A DNA stretch of 64,000 nt from contig SVMX01000001.1 in NCBI GenBank assembly GCA_015067175.1, positions 124,001 through 188,000 on the forward strand, written 5' to 3'. Origin of the DNA: Oscillospiraceae bacterium (GTDB lineage: Bacteria > Bacillota > Clostridia > Oscillospirales > Ruminococcaceae). A model generated the notes under the pieces. It had not been told where the DNA came from. It saw only the letters and a list, made by a program, of their open reading frames with translations, and did not search any database. Of this stretch, positions 1 through 7,561 are shown piece by piece (positions within the stretch are counted from its first letter, which is position 1; every line of letters begins with the position of its first letter). A program made the translations under genes and the position numbers.

Positions 1-1
1 C

Positions 2-643
2 CTTGAGGCACTGGTTTCTGTGATGGCTACCGACTACACAGACGGTCTTGCCATGAGAAGCCTTAAGATGATATTTGATTATCTGCCCAGAGCCTACGAC
101 AGTGCCGCAAAGGGCGCTTCCTACGATTATGAAGCGCGAGAGAAGATGGCAAATGCCGCAACCATGGCAGGTATGGCTTTCGCTAATGCATTCCTCGGCG
201 TGTGCCACTCCATGGCTCACAAGCTGGGCGCGTTCCATCATCTGCCCCACGGCGTTGCAAATGCACTGCTGATAAACGAGGTAATACGCTTCAACATGGT
301 AGAAGCTCCCGCAAAAATGGGAACATTCTCCCAGTACGACCACCCGAAGACACTTGCAAAGTATGCTGAAGTCGCTGAGTATCTCGGTATCAAGGGCAAG
401 AATGCTGAGGACAAGGTCGAGGGTCTGATAAAGAAGATAGACGAGCTTAAGGCTAGAATAGGCATAAAATCCTGCATCAAGGACTACGGCGTTGACGAAA
501 AGGACTTCCTCGACAGGCTGGACGATATGGTAGAGCAGGCATTTGACGACCAGTGCACAGGCGCTAACCCCAGATACCCGCTGATGAAGGAGATAAAGCA
601 GATGTATCTCAACGCATACTACGGCACTCACGAAAAGGTATAA
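2..643 (+). CDS. adhE: Bifunctional aldehyde-alcohol dehydrogenase AdhE, C-terminal part (5' truncated)
   Basis: The frame is open from the first bases of the window, so the gene begins upstream and only the last 213 residues are visible. They match the C-terminal iron-dependent alcohol dehydrogenase domain of AdhE. The metal-binding signature CHSMAHKLGAFHHLPHG is intact, and the phrase VSVMATDYTDGLA just before it is typical of AdhE rather than of stand-alone Fe-ADHs. The domain reduces acetaldehyde to ethanol with NADH during fermentation in the cytoplasm. The stop at 641-643 overlaps the ribosome-binding site of the next gene, so the two are probably co-transcribed. A stand-alone Fe-ADH cannot be fully excluded without the upstream sequence. 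Confidence 0.9.
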   Translation, partial: LEALVSVMATDYTDGLAMRSLKMIFDYLPRAYDSAAKGASYDYEAREKMANAATMAGMAFANAFLGVCHSMAHKLGAFHHLPHGVANALLINEVIRFNMVEAPAKMGTFSQYDHPKTLAKYAEVAEYLGIKGKNAEDKVEGLIKKIDELKARIGIKSCIKDYGVDEKDFLDRLDDMVEQAFDDQCTGANPRYPLMKEIKQMYLNAYYGTHEKV

Positions 644-657
644 GGAGGAACGTTACG

Positions 658-1404
658 ATGGCAGACAATATTATTGCAGTTAGAACAGGCAAAACAGTTT
701 ACCGCGAGGGCGACTACGCTGTCAAGGTGTTTGACGAGGACTACGCAAAGCCTGACGTTCTTAACGAAGCGCTCAATCAAGCGCGTGTTGAGAATATCGG
801 AATAAACGTTCCCAAGGTCATCGAGGTTAAGACCGTAGACGGCAAGTGGGCTATCGTTTCTGAGTTTATCGAGGGCAAGACCCTTGCACAGCTCATGCAG
901 GAGAACCCCGACAAGCTCGACACTTATCTCGAGATGTTCGTTGACCTGCAGATGCAGGTACACGCCGCAAAGTGCCCCATGCTCGGCAAGCTGAAAGATA
1001 AGATGAACCGCAAGATATCCGAGGCTGACCTTGACGCAACAACACGTTATGAGCTGCACACACGCCTTGAAAGTATGCCAAAGCATACAAAGGTATGCCA
1101 CGGAGATTTCAACCCCTCCAACATCATTGTTAAGGCTGACGGCACACCGTATATCCTCGACTGGTCGCACGTTACACAGGGCAACGCTTCCGCAGACGTG
1201 GCAAGAACATATCTGCTGTTCACACTTACAGGTGATGAAGCTCTTGCCGCAAAGTATCTTGACCTGTTCAGCAAAAAGAGCGACACCGCAAAGCAGTATA
1301 TCCAGAAATGGCTGCCCATCGTTGCGGCTTCGCAGTCCGTTAAAGGCAAGGCAGAGGAGCGCGAGTTCCTGCTGAGCTGGGTAAACGTAGTTGACTACGA
1401 ATAA
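658..1404 (+). CDS. Phosphotransferase (APH/choline-kinase-fold) family protein
   Basis: This 248-residue protein has the aminoglycoside phosphotransferase/choline kinase fold. The catalytic loop is CHGDFNPSNIIV (about residues 145-156) and the metal-binding DFG-equivalent is YILDWSHV (about 165-172). A Lys-containing N-lobe and the hinge EFIEGKTLAQL precede them. AAGGAGG at 641-647 and the ATG at 658 fix the start. It lies 14 bp after adhE and ends at a strong hairpin, so it is the last gene of that transcript. The substrate cannot be read from the sequence. Small APH-fold proteins in Clostridia phosphorylate varied small molecules, and nothing here points to antibiotic resistance. Confidence 0.8.
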   Translation: MADNIIAVRTGKTVYREGDYAVKVFDEDYAKPDVLNEALNQARVENIGINVPKVIEVKTVDGKWAIVSEFIEGKTLAQLMQENPDKLDTYLEMFVDLQMQVHAAKCPMLGKLKDKMNRKISEADLDATTRYELHTRLESMPKHTKVCHGDFNPSNIIVKADGTPYILDWSHVTQGNASADVARTYLLFTLTGDEALAAKYLDLFSKKSDTAKQYIQKWLPIVAASQSVKGKAEEREFLLSWVNVVDYE

Positions 1405-1416
1405 TTCACATACACC

Positions 1417-1450
1417 AAAACGCCCCGAGATCAATTCTCGGGGCGTTATC
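1417..1450. terminator. Bidirectional rho-independent terminator
   Basis: A perfect 12-bp stem (AACGCCCCGAGA at 1419-1430 with TCTCGGGGCGTT at 1436-1447) has a 5-base loop. An A-run lies on one side and a T-rich run on the other. It sits between the convergent APH-like and CYTH genes and can serve both. Confidence 0.85.
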
Positions 1451-1462
1451 ATTTATATACGC

Positions 1463-2023
1463 TTATTTCGCGGAGTTTTTGTTGTATTCGCGCACAAATC
1501 TGTGCACCTTTCCAAGACAGACATCAGAAGTCTCGGTTATACCTGCCGCTTCTCTGAGAAGCAATAAGACGGCTCTTGCGGCTGTTTCGTCAGTAAACTC
1601 GACCTCAAGCTCGTAATCGGTTATCCCGAAATATCTGCTTCGGTCAAGGTCTATCTCTCCGCCATCGAATTTCTTCACGCTTCGCAGCGTGGTAAGCTCG
1701 CCAATAAGACCCACATCGGGCATATCACTGCGACCCGACAGCTCATTTAGCTCCTGCGCGGAAAGCTTATAAGGAAGCGCGTCGCCAAGCTCTGCTTCAA
1801 ACTCAAGTCGGGAGTGCTCCGCACCGTTAGGCAGCTTCATCTGCAAATAATACAGCCCACCGACATAGCGCACTCGGCAAGTGATATGCGAGTTTATGAG
1901 CGAAAGCTCGGGCGTATCAAAATAGTAGTTCGTCTGACTAAATTCAGTATCCCAACCGTACATGGAATAAATCTTTTGATACTGTGCCTCGGTGAGCATC
2001 AGCTTAAATTCATTCTCGACCAT
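1463..2023 (-). CDS. CYTH domain protein
   Basis: A 186-residue protein that starts with the CYTH signature ExExK (ENEFK, residues 3-7). Alternating charged residues typical of the triphosphate tunnel fold follow, for example RVRY near 50, QMKLP, RLEFEAEL and YELEVEF. CYTH proteins bind inorganic or organic triphosphates with divalent metal. Bacterial members include triphosphatases and class IV adenylate cyclases, and the sequence alone does not separate these. It is the last gene of the yfcE-like/birA/CYTH operon, 9 bp after birA. Confidence 0.8.
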   Translation of the reverse strand: MVENEFKLMLTEAQYQKIYSMYGWDTEFSQTNYYFDTPELSLINSHITCRVRYVGGLYYLQMKLPNGAEHSRLEFEAELGDALPYKLSAQELNELSGRSDMPDVGLIGELTTLRSVKKFDGGEIDLDRSRYFGITDYELEVEFTDETAARAVLLLLREAAGITETSDVCLGKVHRFVREYNKNSAK

Positions 2024-2032
2024 AACACACTC

Positions 2033-2749
2033 CTATACATATCCCCAAAGTCCTCGGACGTTCACCTCGCCCGAATTTACCTCAAACCTGCGGTTTTCGT
2101 CACGGCATATAAGAAATCCGCTCTGCGCGATATCCTCGGCAAAGGCTGTGCGCTCCGTATCACCGCTAATAAGCCGAACTTCCCGTCCAAGCGTGATACA
2201 GCGCGCCTTGTACTCGTTATAAAGCTCTGAAAAAGATCTTTCGCTGTACTGCGCTATCCTCTCCGCCAAAGCTGTTGCAAGCTGTATCCTGTCGGGAGCT
2301 ATCCCAGCCGCCGACATAAGCGAGCAGCCGTGCGGTATCCCCATAGAAGTGAAATATTCCGCACTCTGCGCTATATTGACACCAACACCGCAAATGATAT
2401 CGATGCTGTCACGTTCACACACGCTCTCGCATAAAATACCACAGAGCTTACCGCCGCGAAAAACGATGTCGTTCGGCCATTTTATCATGACCTCTTCCCC
2501 GACAAGCTCCGCAAGCACCGCGCACACCGCCGCACCTGCGGCAAGCGTGACAGTTTCGGGAGCGCTTGGTTTATGCAAAAGCACCGACAGCGGCAGCATA
2601 CCGTCATCGTCAAGCCAAACATGACCCATTCTGCCGCGACCCTCGGTCTGTTTAAATGCAGTAACCGCGTCGCCGTGACAAAGCTCAGCACGATGCTGCT
2701 TCAGCCATGTGTTGGTTGAGCCGACCTCTGTAAGCTGTATCAGCTTCAT
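2033..2749 (-). CDS. birA: Biotin--[acetyl-CoA-carboxylase] ligase
   Basis: This 238-residue ligase attaches biotin to the carrier subunit of acetyl-CoA carboxylase or other biotin enzymes through biotinyl-AMP. Seen: STNTWLK near the N-terminus, the adenylate-binding loop TEGRGRMGHVW (about 35-45), IKWPNDIVFRGGKLCGILCE (about 93-112) and a C-terminal SH3-like tail. There is no N-terminal helix-turn-helix, so it is the monofunctional form and not a biotin repressor. Its ATG overlaps the stop of the upstream phosphodiesterase gene by 4 bp, which implies translational coupling. Confidence 0.92.
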   Translation of the reverse strand: MKLIQLTEVGSTNTWLKQHRAELCHGDAVTAFKQTEGRGRMGHVWLDDDGMLPLSVLLHKPSAPETVTLAAGAAVCAVLAELVGEEVMIKWPNDIVFRGGKLCGILCESVCERDSIDIICGVGVNIAQSAEYFTSMGIPHGCSLMSAAGIAPDRIQLATALAERIAQYSERSFSELYNEYKARCITLGREVRLISGDTERTAFAEDIAQSGFLICRDENRRFEVNSGEVNVRGLWGYV

Positions 2750-3234
2750 TTTTCAATATTAAGCGCGATAATATTCATCTTTATCTCGCCGCTGCTGGAT
2801 ATCTCGATAACGCCGTAGGTAGGCTTGTTGTGGTTTCTGGGAGAATCGGGACTGCCCGGATTCATCACAAAAACGCCCTCGAAATTCTCTGTGCGGTAAA
2901 GATGCGTGTGACCATACAGCGCTATCTTGCAGTCGTTTTGCTTAGCCTCGTATACAAGGCGCTCAAGCCCTGCGTGTACGTTCTGCATATGCCCGTGGCA
3001 GCAGAATATCTTGTAGCCGCTGACAGTGACCGTCTGCATAAGCTTATGCTCACCGAAATCACAATTTCCGCCGACATAAACCATTGCCTTTTCCGGGTGG
3101 AGATTGCGCACGTCGCGCGCCTCGTTCTCGCCGTCACCGAGATGTATGAACACGTCAGCGTCAAGGTTGCGGTTCACTATCTCGTCAAGCACAGCGAAAT
3201 TTCTGTGCGTGTCTGACACTACGATGATCTTCAT
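2746..3234 (-). CDS. YfcE/MJ0936-family metallophosphoesterase
   Basis: A 162-residue single-domain calcineurin-like phosphoesterase. The dinuclear metal site is complete: SDTHRN (8-13), HLGDGE (31-36), GGNCD (55-59), CCHGH (74-78) and YGHTHLYR (107-114). The length matches the YfcE family, which hydrolyses phosphodiesters in vitro and whose physiological substrate is generally unknown. First gene of the yfcE-like/birA/CYTH operon, read from an extended -10 promoter about 100 bp upstream. Confidence 0.85.
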   Translation of the reverse strand: MKIIVVSDTHRNFAVLDEIVNRNLDADVFIHLGDGENEARDVRNLHPEKAMVYVGGNCDFGEHKLMQTVTVSGYKIFCCHGHMQNVHAGLERLVYEAKQNDCKIALYGHTHLYRTENFEGVFVMNPGSPDSPRNHNKPTYGVIEISSSGEIKMNIIALNIEK

Positions 3235-3334
3235 AAAAAAATCCTTTCGTCTTCGTTACATTTGTTCCTATTTTTGACAGCCGCTTATCTTTTTATTTAC
3301 AGCGGCACATAATTAGCCAAGTATAATTTTTTCT

Positions 3335-3340
3335 ATTATA
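3335..3340 (-). promoter_or_regulatory. Extended -10 promoter for the yfcE-like/birA/CYTH operon
   Basis: On the minus strand the hexamer TATAAT is preceded by TGC (ATGCTATAAT). The hexamer 17 bp upstream (TTTTAT, 3358-3363) is a poor -35, so an extended -10 promoter is the best reading. The leader to the ATG is about 95 bases. Confidence 0.55.
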
Positions 3341-3422
3341 GCATAAAATATGAAATAATAAAAGAGGTTTTGCAATATTTCCGCTTTTTTCACAAAAATT
3401 TTTCCGATTGGAGGTAAACTAT

Positions 3423-3659
3423 ATGAACGATAAGGAATACGAGGCTCTGCTGTCCTCGGCGGGCAAAAAGCTGGGAACTTCACCCGATGCGCTTCGTGCA
3501 ACGCTTGAAAAGGGCGACATGGCGGCGCTGTCAGCAGGACTTTCAAAAAATGACAAGGCAAAGCTGAGAGCGATACTTGCAAACAAGGAGCTTATGTCGA
3601 AGCTTAAATCCGCCTCCTCTCCGCAGGAGGTAATGGCGCTGCTTAAAGGCATGAACTGA
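3423..3659 (+). CDS. Small protein of unknown function (78 aa)
   Basis: I do not recognise a named family. The 78-residue product is charged and predicted helical, with no membrane segment or signal peptide. Short repeated helix-capping phrases such as SKNDKAKLRAILANKE and SSPQEVMALLKG suggest two or three helices. The ATG at 3423 is chosen over a TTG 15 bp upstream because GGAGG (3410-3414) lies at the right distance from it. It is followed at 25 bp by another small gene, and a third comes 12 bp after that. The three look like a small operon. Confidence 0.7.
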   Translation: MNDKEYEALLSSAGKKLGTSPDALRATLEKGDMAALSAGLSKNDKAKLRAILANKELMSKLKSASSPQEVMALLKGMN

Positions 3660-3684
3660 GCAAACCTAAGCACAAGGAGGATAT

Positions 3685-3999
3685 ATGGACAATATCGAGG
3701 ATATCCTCCGTGCGCTTGCGGAGGACGACGAGGAGCAGCCCGAAAGCTCCTCTGACAGCGAAAACAGCGGCACTGACGGCGGTATCTTCGGCGGACTTGA
3801 CCCGAATATGCTGCTCACCATCATGGAGCTGTTTGAGAAAATGAAAAAGCAGGACGACAGCGAGCGCCTGCTGCTATCGCTAAAACCGCTGCTGCGTGAG
3901 GAAAATCAGAGCAAAATAGATACCGCGCTGAAATTTATGAAGCTTTTCGCATTGCTGCCTATACTAAAAGACAGCGGAATGCTCGGAAAGCTTTTCTGA
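3685..3999 (+). CDS. Small acidic protein of unknown function (104 aa)
   Basis: Unrecognised. Residues 1-38 are strongly acidic and Ser-rich (DDEEQPESSSDSENSG) and probably disordered. The rest is an amphipathic helical segment (NMLLTIMELFEKMKKQDD, then LLLSLKPLLREENQSKIDTAL) ending in a hydrophobic tail. The pattern of a disordered acidic head followed by a 'LLxSLKPxLRExxxxKID' helix is one I associate with small conserved clostridial proteins of unknown role. AAGGAGG ahead of the ATG supports the start. It sits in the three-gene cluster 3423-4284. Confidence 0.7.
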   Translation: MDNIEDILRALAEDDEEQPESSSDSENSGTDGGIFGGLDPNMLLTIMELFEKMKKQDDSERLLLSLKPLLREENQSKIDTALKFMKLFALLPILKDSGMLGKLF

Positions 4000-4011
4000 T
4001 TGGAGGGACAC

Positions 4012-4284
4012 ATGGTCTGGAATAATTTAGGCTCTCCGCTGTACAACGCCGTAGAGCGGCACAACAGCTCCGCTCACTCGCCCTTAAGCGAGCAGAAAGA
4101 AGAAAAGCTCCCTCCCCCGCTTGAACACAACGAAAAGCAATACATAAGCGGAACACCACAGCCTTTTTCACAGCTTTTCCGCGACAGGGATACAATGCTG
4201 CTTGCCGCTGTTCTGTTGATACTTCTGCACGAAAAAGCCGATACAAAGCTAATTCTTGCGCTTGCTTTTGTGATATTTAGCTGA
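4012..4284 (+). CDS. Small membrane-anchored protein of unknown function (90 aa)
   Basis: Unrecognised. The first 60 residues are polar and Pro-rich. The last 30 form one hydrophobic segment interrupted by HEKADTKL, so the C-terminus is probably a tail anchor or a short hairpin. GGAGGG 5 bases before the ATG at 4012 decides against the TTG at 4000, which immediately follows the upstream stop. It is the third gene of the small-protein cluster, and the cysteine T-box promoter begins 15 bp after its stop. Confidence 0.65.
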   Translation: MVWNNLGSPLYNAVERHNSSAHSPLSEQKEEKLPPPLEHNEKQYISGTPQPFSQLFRDRDTMLLAAVLLILLHEKADTKLILALAFVIFS

Positions 4285-4299
4285 ATTATGAATTTCCTC

Positions 4300-4328
4300 T
4301 TGCAAAACTGCAGATAATAGTGTATAAT
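4300..4328 (+). promoter_or_regulatory. Sigma-A promoter of the cysE-cysS operon
   Basis: TTGCAA at 4300-4305, a 17-bp spacer, then TATAAT at 4323-4328. The predicted start near 4335 opens directly into the T-box leader. Confidence 0.8.
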
Positions 4329-4335
4329 AAATTTA

Positions 4336-4606
4336 TATGTAAAGGCGATAACGCAGTCAGAGTACCCGCATTATCCGTCCCACAGAGAGCCGCGGCATGG
4401 TGAAAGCGCGGCGTTCGGACGCGGCGAAGTGCGGCTGCCAGCCGACAGGGGGAAATCCATCAAGTTAGTATCCTTGTCCGTTTTCCGCGTTAAGGAATTT
4501 GAGGGGCTTTTTGCGACCGTTGATTTATTGGCGTTTAAAAGCTCAAAGCGAAGTGGAACCGCGTTATCTACGCCTTCGCACCGTTACGGTGCGGAGGATT
4601 TTTTAT
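4336..4606 (+). ncRNA. T-box leader (probably tRNA-Cys) upstream of cysE-cysS
   Basis: The leader carries the hallmarks of a T-box. There is an AGAGAGCCG/GGTGAAAG type Stem I region near 4385-4410. The conserved antiterminator sequence GTGGAACCGCG is at 4553-4563. It is followed by a terminator with arms CCTTCGCACCGT (4573-4584) and ACGGTGCGGAGG (4586-4597) and a T-run at 4600-4605. Uncharged cognate tRNA would pair with the GGAAC region and favour antitermination, raising expression when cysteinyl-tRNA is low. A UGC at 4430-4432 in GAAGTGCGG is the likeliest specifier. That choice is an inference, but the downstream genes (cysE, cysS) fit cysteine. Confidence 0.9.
4573..4605 (+). terminator. 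T-box attenuator terminator
   Basis: A 12-bp stem with one G-U pair, a very short loop and six T residues. Its 5' arm lies directly after the T-box sequence, so it is mutually exclusive with the antiterminator. Confidence 0.85.
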
Positions 4607-4627
4607 TATATGCCGAAAGGAGGCATT

Positions 4628-5302
4628 ATGTTTAAAAAGCTGAGAGAAGAAATAGACTCCATAAAAGCACGCGACCCCGCTGTTCGTTCAGCGTGGGAGG
4701 TGTATTTTCTATACCCGTCCTTTAAGGCGATAAGAGCCTACAGACGCGCCCACTGGTGGCATGAGCGCGGACACTATTTCATAGCAAGGTGGATATCCCA
4801 GCGCTCACGCAACAAAACGGGCATTGAGATACACCCCGGCGCTCAGATAGGCAAAGGTCTGTTTATCGACCACGGCGCAGGAGTTGTCATAGGTGAAACA
4901 ACGATAATCGGCGACAACTGCACGCTTTATCAGAATGTCACACTCGGAGGTACGGGTAAGGACGTAGGCAAGCGTCACCCCACCCTCGGAAATAATGTCC
5001 TTGTCGGCGCGGGCGCAAGAGTGCTCGGCCCGTTCAAGATAGGCGACAACTCAAAGATCGCCGCAAACGCGGTAGTTCTCGAAGAAGTGCCGCCAAACTG
5101 TACCGCTGTCGGTGTTCCCGCTAAGGTAGTAAAGCGCGACGGCGTTAAAGTTGGAATATCTCCGAACAGCGATCTCGACCAGATCCACATTCCCGACCCT
5201 GTTTCACAGCGCCTGTGCGAACAGCTCGTTCATATCGAGCGGCTTGAAAAGCAGGTCGAGGAGCTTAGTAAAGAACTTAAAACTCTCAAGGAGGACAAAT
5301 AA
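4628..5302 (+). CDS. cysE: Serine O-acetyltransferase
   Basis: A 224-residue enzyme that makes O-acetylserine from serine and acetyl-CoA, the committed step of cysteine synthesis. Seen: an N-terminal helical region with RRAHWWHERGHYFIARW, then left-handed beta-helix hexapeptide repeats (IHPGAQIGKGLFIDHGAG, IGDNCTLYQNVTLGGTG, VGAGARVLG). The catalytic His is in IDHG. The C-terminus ends in a coiled coil (HIERLEKQVEELSKELKTLK). The ATG at 4628 follows AAAGGAGG, and longer readings of the frame would run into the T-box leader. It abuts cysS with no spacer and shares T-box control. Confidence 0.95.
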   Translation: MFKKLREEIDSIKARDPAVRSAWEVYFLYPSFKAIRAYRRAHWWHERGHYFIARWISQRSRNKTGIEIHPGAQIGKGLFIDHGAGVVIGETTIIGDNCTLYQNVTLGGTGKDVGKRHPTLGNNVLVGAGARVLGPFKIGDNSKIAANAVVLEEVPPNCTAVGVPAKVVKRDGVKVGISPNSDLDQIHIPDPVSQRLCEQLVHIERLEKQVEELSKELKTLKEDK

Positions 5303-6694
5303 ATGCAGATCTACAACACCATGACACGCCAAAAAGAGGAGCTCAAACCCCTTACCGACGGCACAGTAAAAATATATGCGTGCGGTCCGACCGTGTATAA
5401 CCTTATCCACATAGGAAACGCGCGTGCGCTGTGCGTATTCGATACGCTGCGCCGCTACCTTGAATTCCGCGGCTACAACGTGTTCTATGTGCAGAACTTC
5501 ACCGATGTTGACGACAAGATCATCAAAAAGGCAAACGAGCTTGGTATCACCGCACATGAGGTCTCCGAGAATGCCATCAAGGAATATTTCACCGACGCAG
5601 ACGGTCTGAACGTGCGCAGAGCAGATGTTCACCCTAAGGTTACCGAAAATATGGATATCATCATTGATATCGTAAAAACTCTTGTTGACAAGGGCTTTGC
5701 TTATGAGGCAGGCGGCGATGTTTACTTTGACACCACAAAGTTCCACGAATACGGCAAGCTTTCACATATGCCGCTTGAAGATCTTCAGGCAGGCGCGCGT
5801 ATTGAAGTCGGCAGCTTAAAGCGCGATCCGATGGACTTCGCTGTGTGGAAAGCCGCAAAGGAGGGCGAGCCTTACTGGGATTCCCCGTTCGGAAAGGGTC
5901 GTCCCGGCTGGCATATCGAGTGCTCCGCAATGAGCCGCCACTACATCGGCGACACCATTGATATCCACGGCGGCGGCGCTGACCTCATCTTCCCTCACCA
6001 TGAGAATGAGATAGCTCAGAGCGAATGCGCAACCGGCTGCCCGCTTGCAAACGTGTGGATGCATAACGGTATGCTGAACGTTGACGGCTCCAAGATGAGT
6101 AAATCCAAGGGCAACTTCTTCATGGTGCGCGACCTTTCGAGCGAGTACGGCTATGAGCCTATCCGCTTTATGCTGCTGTCTGTTCACTACAGAAGCCAGC
6201 TCAACTACACTCTGGAAGTTATCGAAAGCTGCAAGGCGGCGCTTCAGCGTATGTACACCTGCCGCGACAGCCTTAACAGAGCGGTAGATGCAACCGCAGA
6301 GGGTGCAGCAAGCGAAAGCGTTCTCGCTGACGTTAAGGCTGCACGTGAGCAGTTCATCAAGGTAATGGACGACGACTTTAACACTGCTGACGGAATCTCC
6401 GTTATTTTCGAGCTGGTGCGCAAGATAAACACCGCAATTGCATCCGAAAATGCTACAAAGGGCGACCTTAACGCATACAGAGATGAATTTTCGGCATTGA
6501 CAAATGTACTCGGTCTGCTGTATAATAATAAAGATGAGGAAATTCCTGCCGAGATCACTGAGCTTATCGAGCAGCGCAAGGCCGCAAGAAAGGCTAAGGA
6601 TTTCGCTCTTGCCGATTCTATCCGCGATAAGATAACCGCTATGGGCTATATCGTAGAGGAAACACGTCAGGGCACTATAGTAAAAAAAGCCTGA
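5303..6694 (+). CDS. cysS: Cysteinyl-tRNA synthetase
   Basis: This 463-residue class I synthetase charges tRNA-Cys. Seen: CGPTVYNLIHIGNAR (zinc ligand Cys and the HIGH-type motif HIGN, about 27-41), GWHIECSAMS and HHENEIAQSE (zinc and substrate site), and KMSKSKGNF (about 266-274). An anticodon-binding helical domain follows. The length is normal. Its ATG follows the cysE stop directly. Pairing cysE with cysS under one cysteine-sensing T-box links cysteine supply to tRNA charging. Confidence 0.97.
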   Translation: MQIYNTMTRQKEELKPLTDGTVKIYACGPTVYNLIHIGNARALCVFDTLRRYLEFRGYNVFYVQNFTDVDDKIIKKANELGITAHEVSENAIKEYFTDADGLNVRRADVHPKVTENMDIIIDIVKTLVDKGFAYEAGGDVYFDTTKFHEYGKLSHMPLEDLQAGARIEVGSLKRDPMDFAVWKAAKEGEPYWDSPFGKGRPGWHIECSAMSRHYIGDTIDIHGGGADLIFPHHENEIAQSECATGCPLANVWMHNGMLNVDGSKMSKSKGNFFMVRDLSSEYGYEPIRFMLLSVHYRSQLNYTLEVIESCKAALQRMYTCRDSLNRAVDATAEGAASESVLADVKAAREQFIKVMDDDFNTADGISVIFELVRKINTAIASENATKGDLNAYRDEFSALTNVLGLLYNNKDEEIPAEITELIEQRKAARKAKDFALADSIRDKITAMGYIVEETRQGTIVKKA

Positions 6695-6717
6695 TGATAT
6701 AAAACCTAGGAACAGCC

Positions 6718-6738
6718 GCCGCAGTGCTTTTCTGCGGC
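6718..6738 (+). other. Short GC-rich stem-loop between cysS and the cyclophilin genes
   Basis: A 7-bp perfect stem (GCCGCAG at 6718-6724, CTGCGGC at 6732-6738) with a T-rich loop. No T-run follows, so it is more likely a partial attenuator or RNA-stability element than a full terminator. Confidence 0.4.
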
Positions 6739-6760
6739 TATATGAAGAAAGGACGACATT

Positions 6761-7543
6761 TTGAAAAAAATTCTTGCGGCAGTCTGCGCCGCTATAACGC
6801 TTACAATGACAGGCTGTGCATTCGGTGGCACAGAGACCTACAATGTACTGGGCGAGTACGACTTCACTCAGATGGAGCTCGTACAGCTTGAAGCTCCCAA
6901 GGACGGCGACCCCATCGCAATAATCGATACCTCTGAGGGCGAGATCCGCGTGGTGCTCTACCCCGAATACGCCCCCAAGACAGTTGAAGCTTTTACCAAA
7001 AAGGTAAACGAGGGCTACTACAACGGTCTTGATATCGCAGGTATCATGGATAATATGTATTTCCTGTCGGGCTATGCAAAGGACGACGAGGGCAACTACA
7101 AGGCGCGCGAAACAGATGATGAGCTTATCGCTAACGAGTGCAATGTAAACCTTTGGCCGTTCAAGGGCGCACTGCTCACATTCTCCGAAAAGCCCGGCTT
7201 CAGCGATTCCCGTTGGTTTATCTGCAACGAGGAAGAGCTTACAGAGGACGCAATAAATGAGCTTAAGGCTTCCGCAGAAGAGAAAGAGGACGCTGCCGAG
7301 CGTGAAAACCTGCTCAGCCTGTTCGACAAATTCTATGAGGTTGGCGGCGTGTTTGGCTGGGGCGGCACCTACACCGTTTTCGGACAGACCTATGAGGGCA
7401 TGGACGTTGTGATCGATATCTGCAATATTCCTACAGACGAAGATGGTATTCCTACACAGGAGATCAAGGTGAACTCCATCACCATTTCCGAGTACTCAGC
7501 AGAGGAAGCAGCTGAAAGCACCTCTGAAAGTGCAGCTGAATAA
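6761..7543 (+). CDS. Lipoprotein with degenerate cyclophilin-type PPIase domain
   Basis: A 260-residue protein with a lipoprotein signal peptide (LTMTGC, Cys near residue 20) and a cyclophilin-like domain (IDTSEGEIRVVLYPEYAPKTVEAF to YTVFGQTYEGMDVV). The catalytic phrase is HRV..GF..QGG in the two following paralogues but AGIMDNMYFLSGY here. The active Arg and Gln are therefore gone, and prolyl isomerase activity is unlikely. The C-terminus is Glu/Ser-rich. The TTG start at 6761 is supported by GAAAGGA. It is first in a run of three related lipoproteins. Confidence 0.75.
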   Translation: MKKILAAVCAAITLTMTGCAFGGTETYNVLGEYDFTQMELVQLEAPKDGDPIAIIDTSEGEIRVVLYPEYAPKTVEAFTKKVNEGYYNGLDIAGIMDNMYFLSGYAKDDEGNYKARETDDELIANECNVNLWPFKGALLTFSEKPGFSDSRWFICNEEELTEDAINELKASAEEKEDAAERENLLSLFDKFYEVGGVFGWGGTYTVFGQTYEGMDVVIDICNIPTDEDGIPTQEIKVNSITISEYSAEEAAESTSESAAE

Positions 7544-7561
7544 CGCGGGAAAGGATATAAA

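Noticed and set aside
628-1452. 274-residue minus-strand open frame opposite the APH-like gene
   Set aside because: It crosses the shared terminator, and the plus-strand frame has clear kinase motifs.
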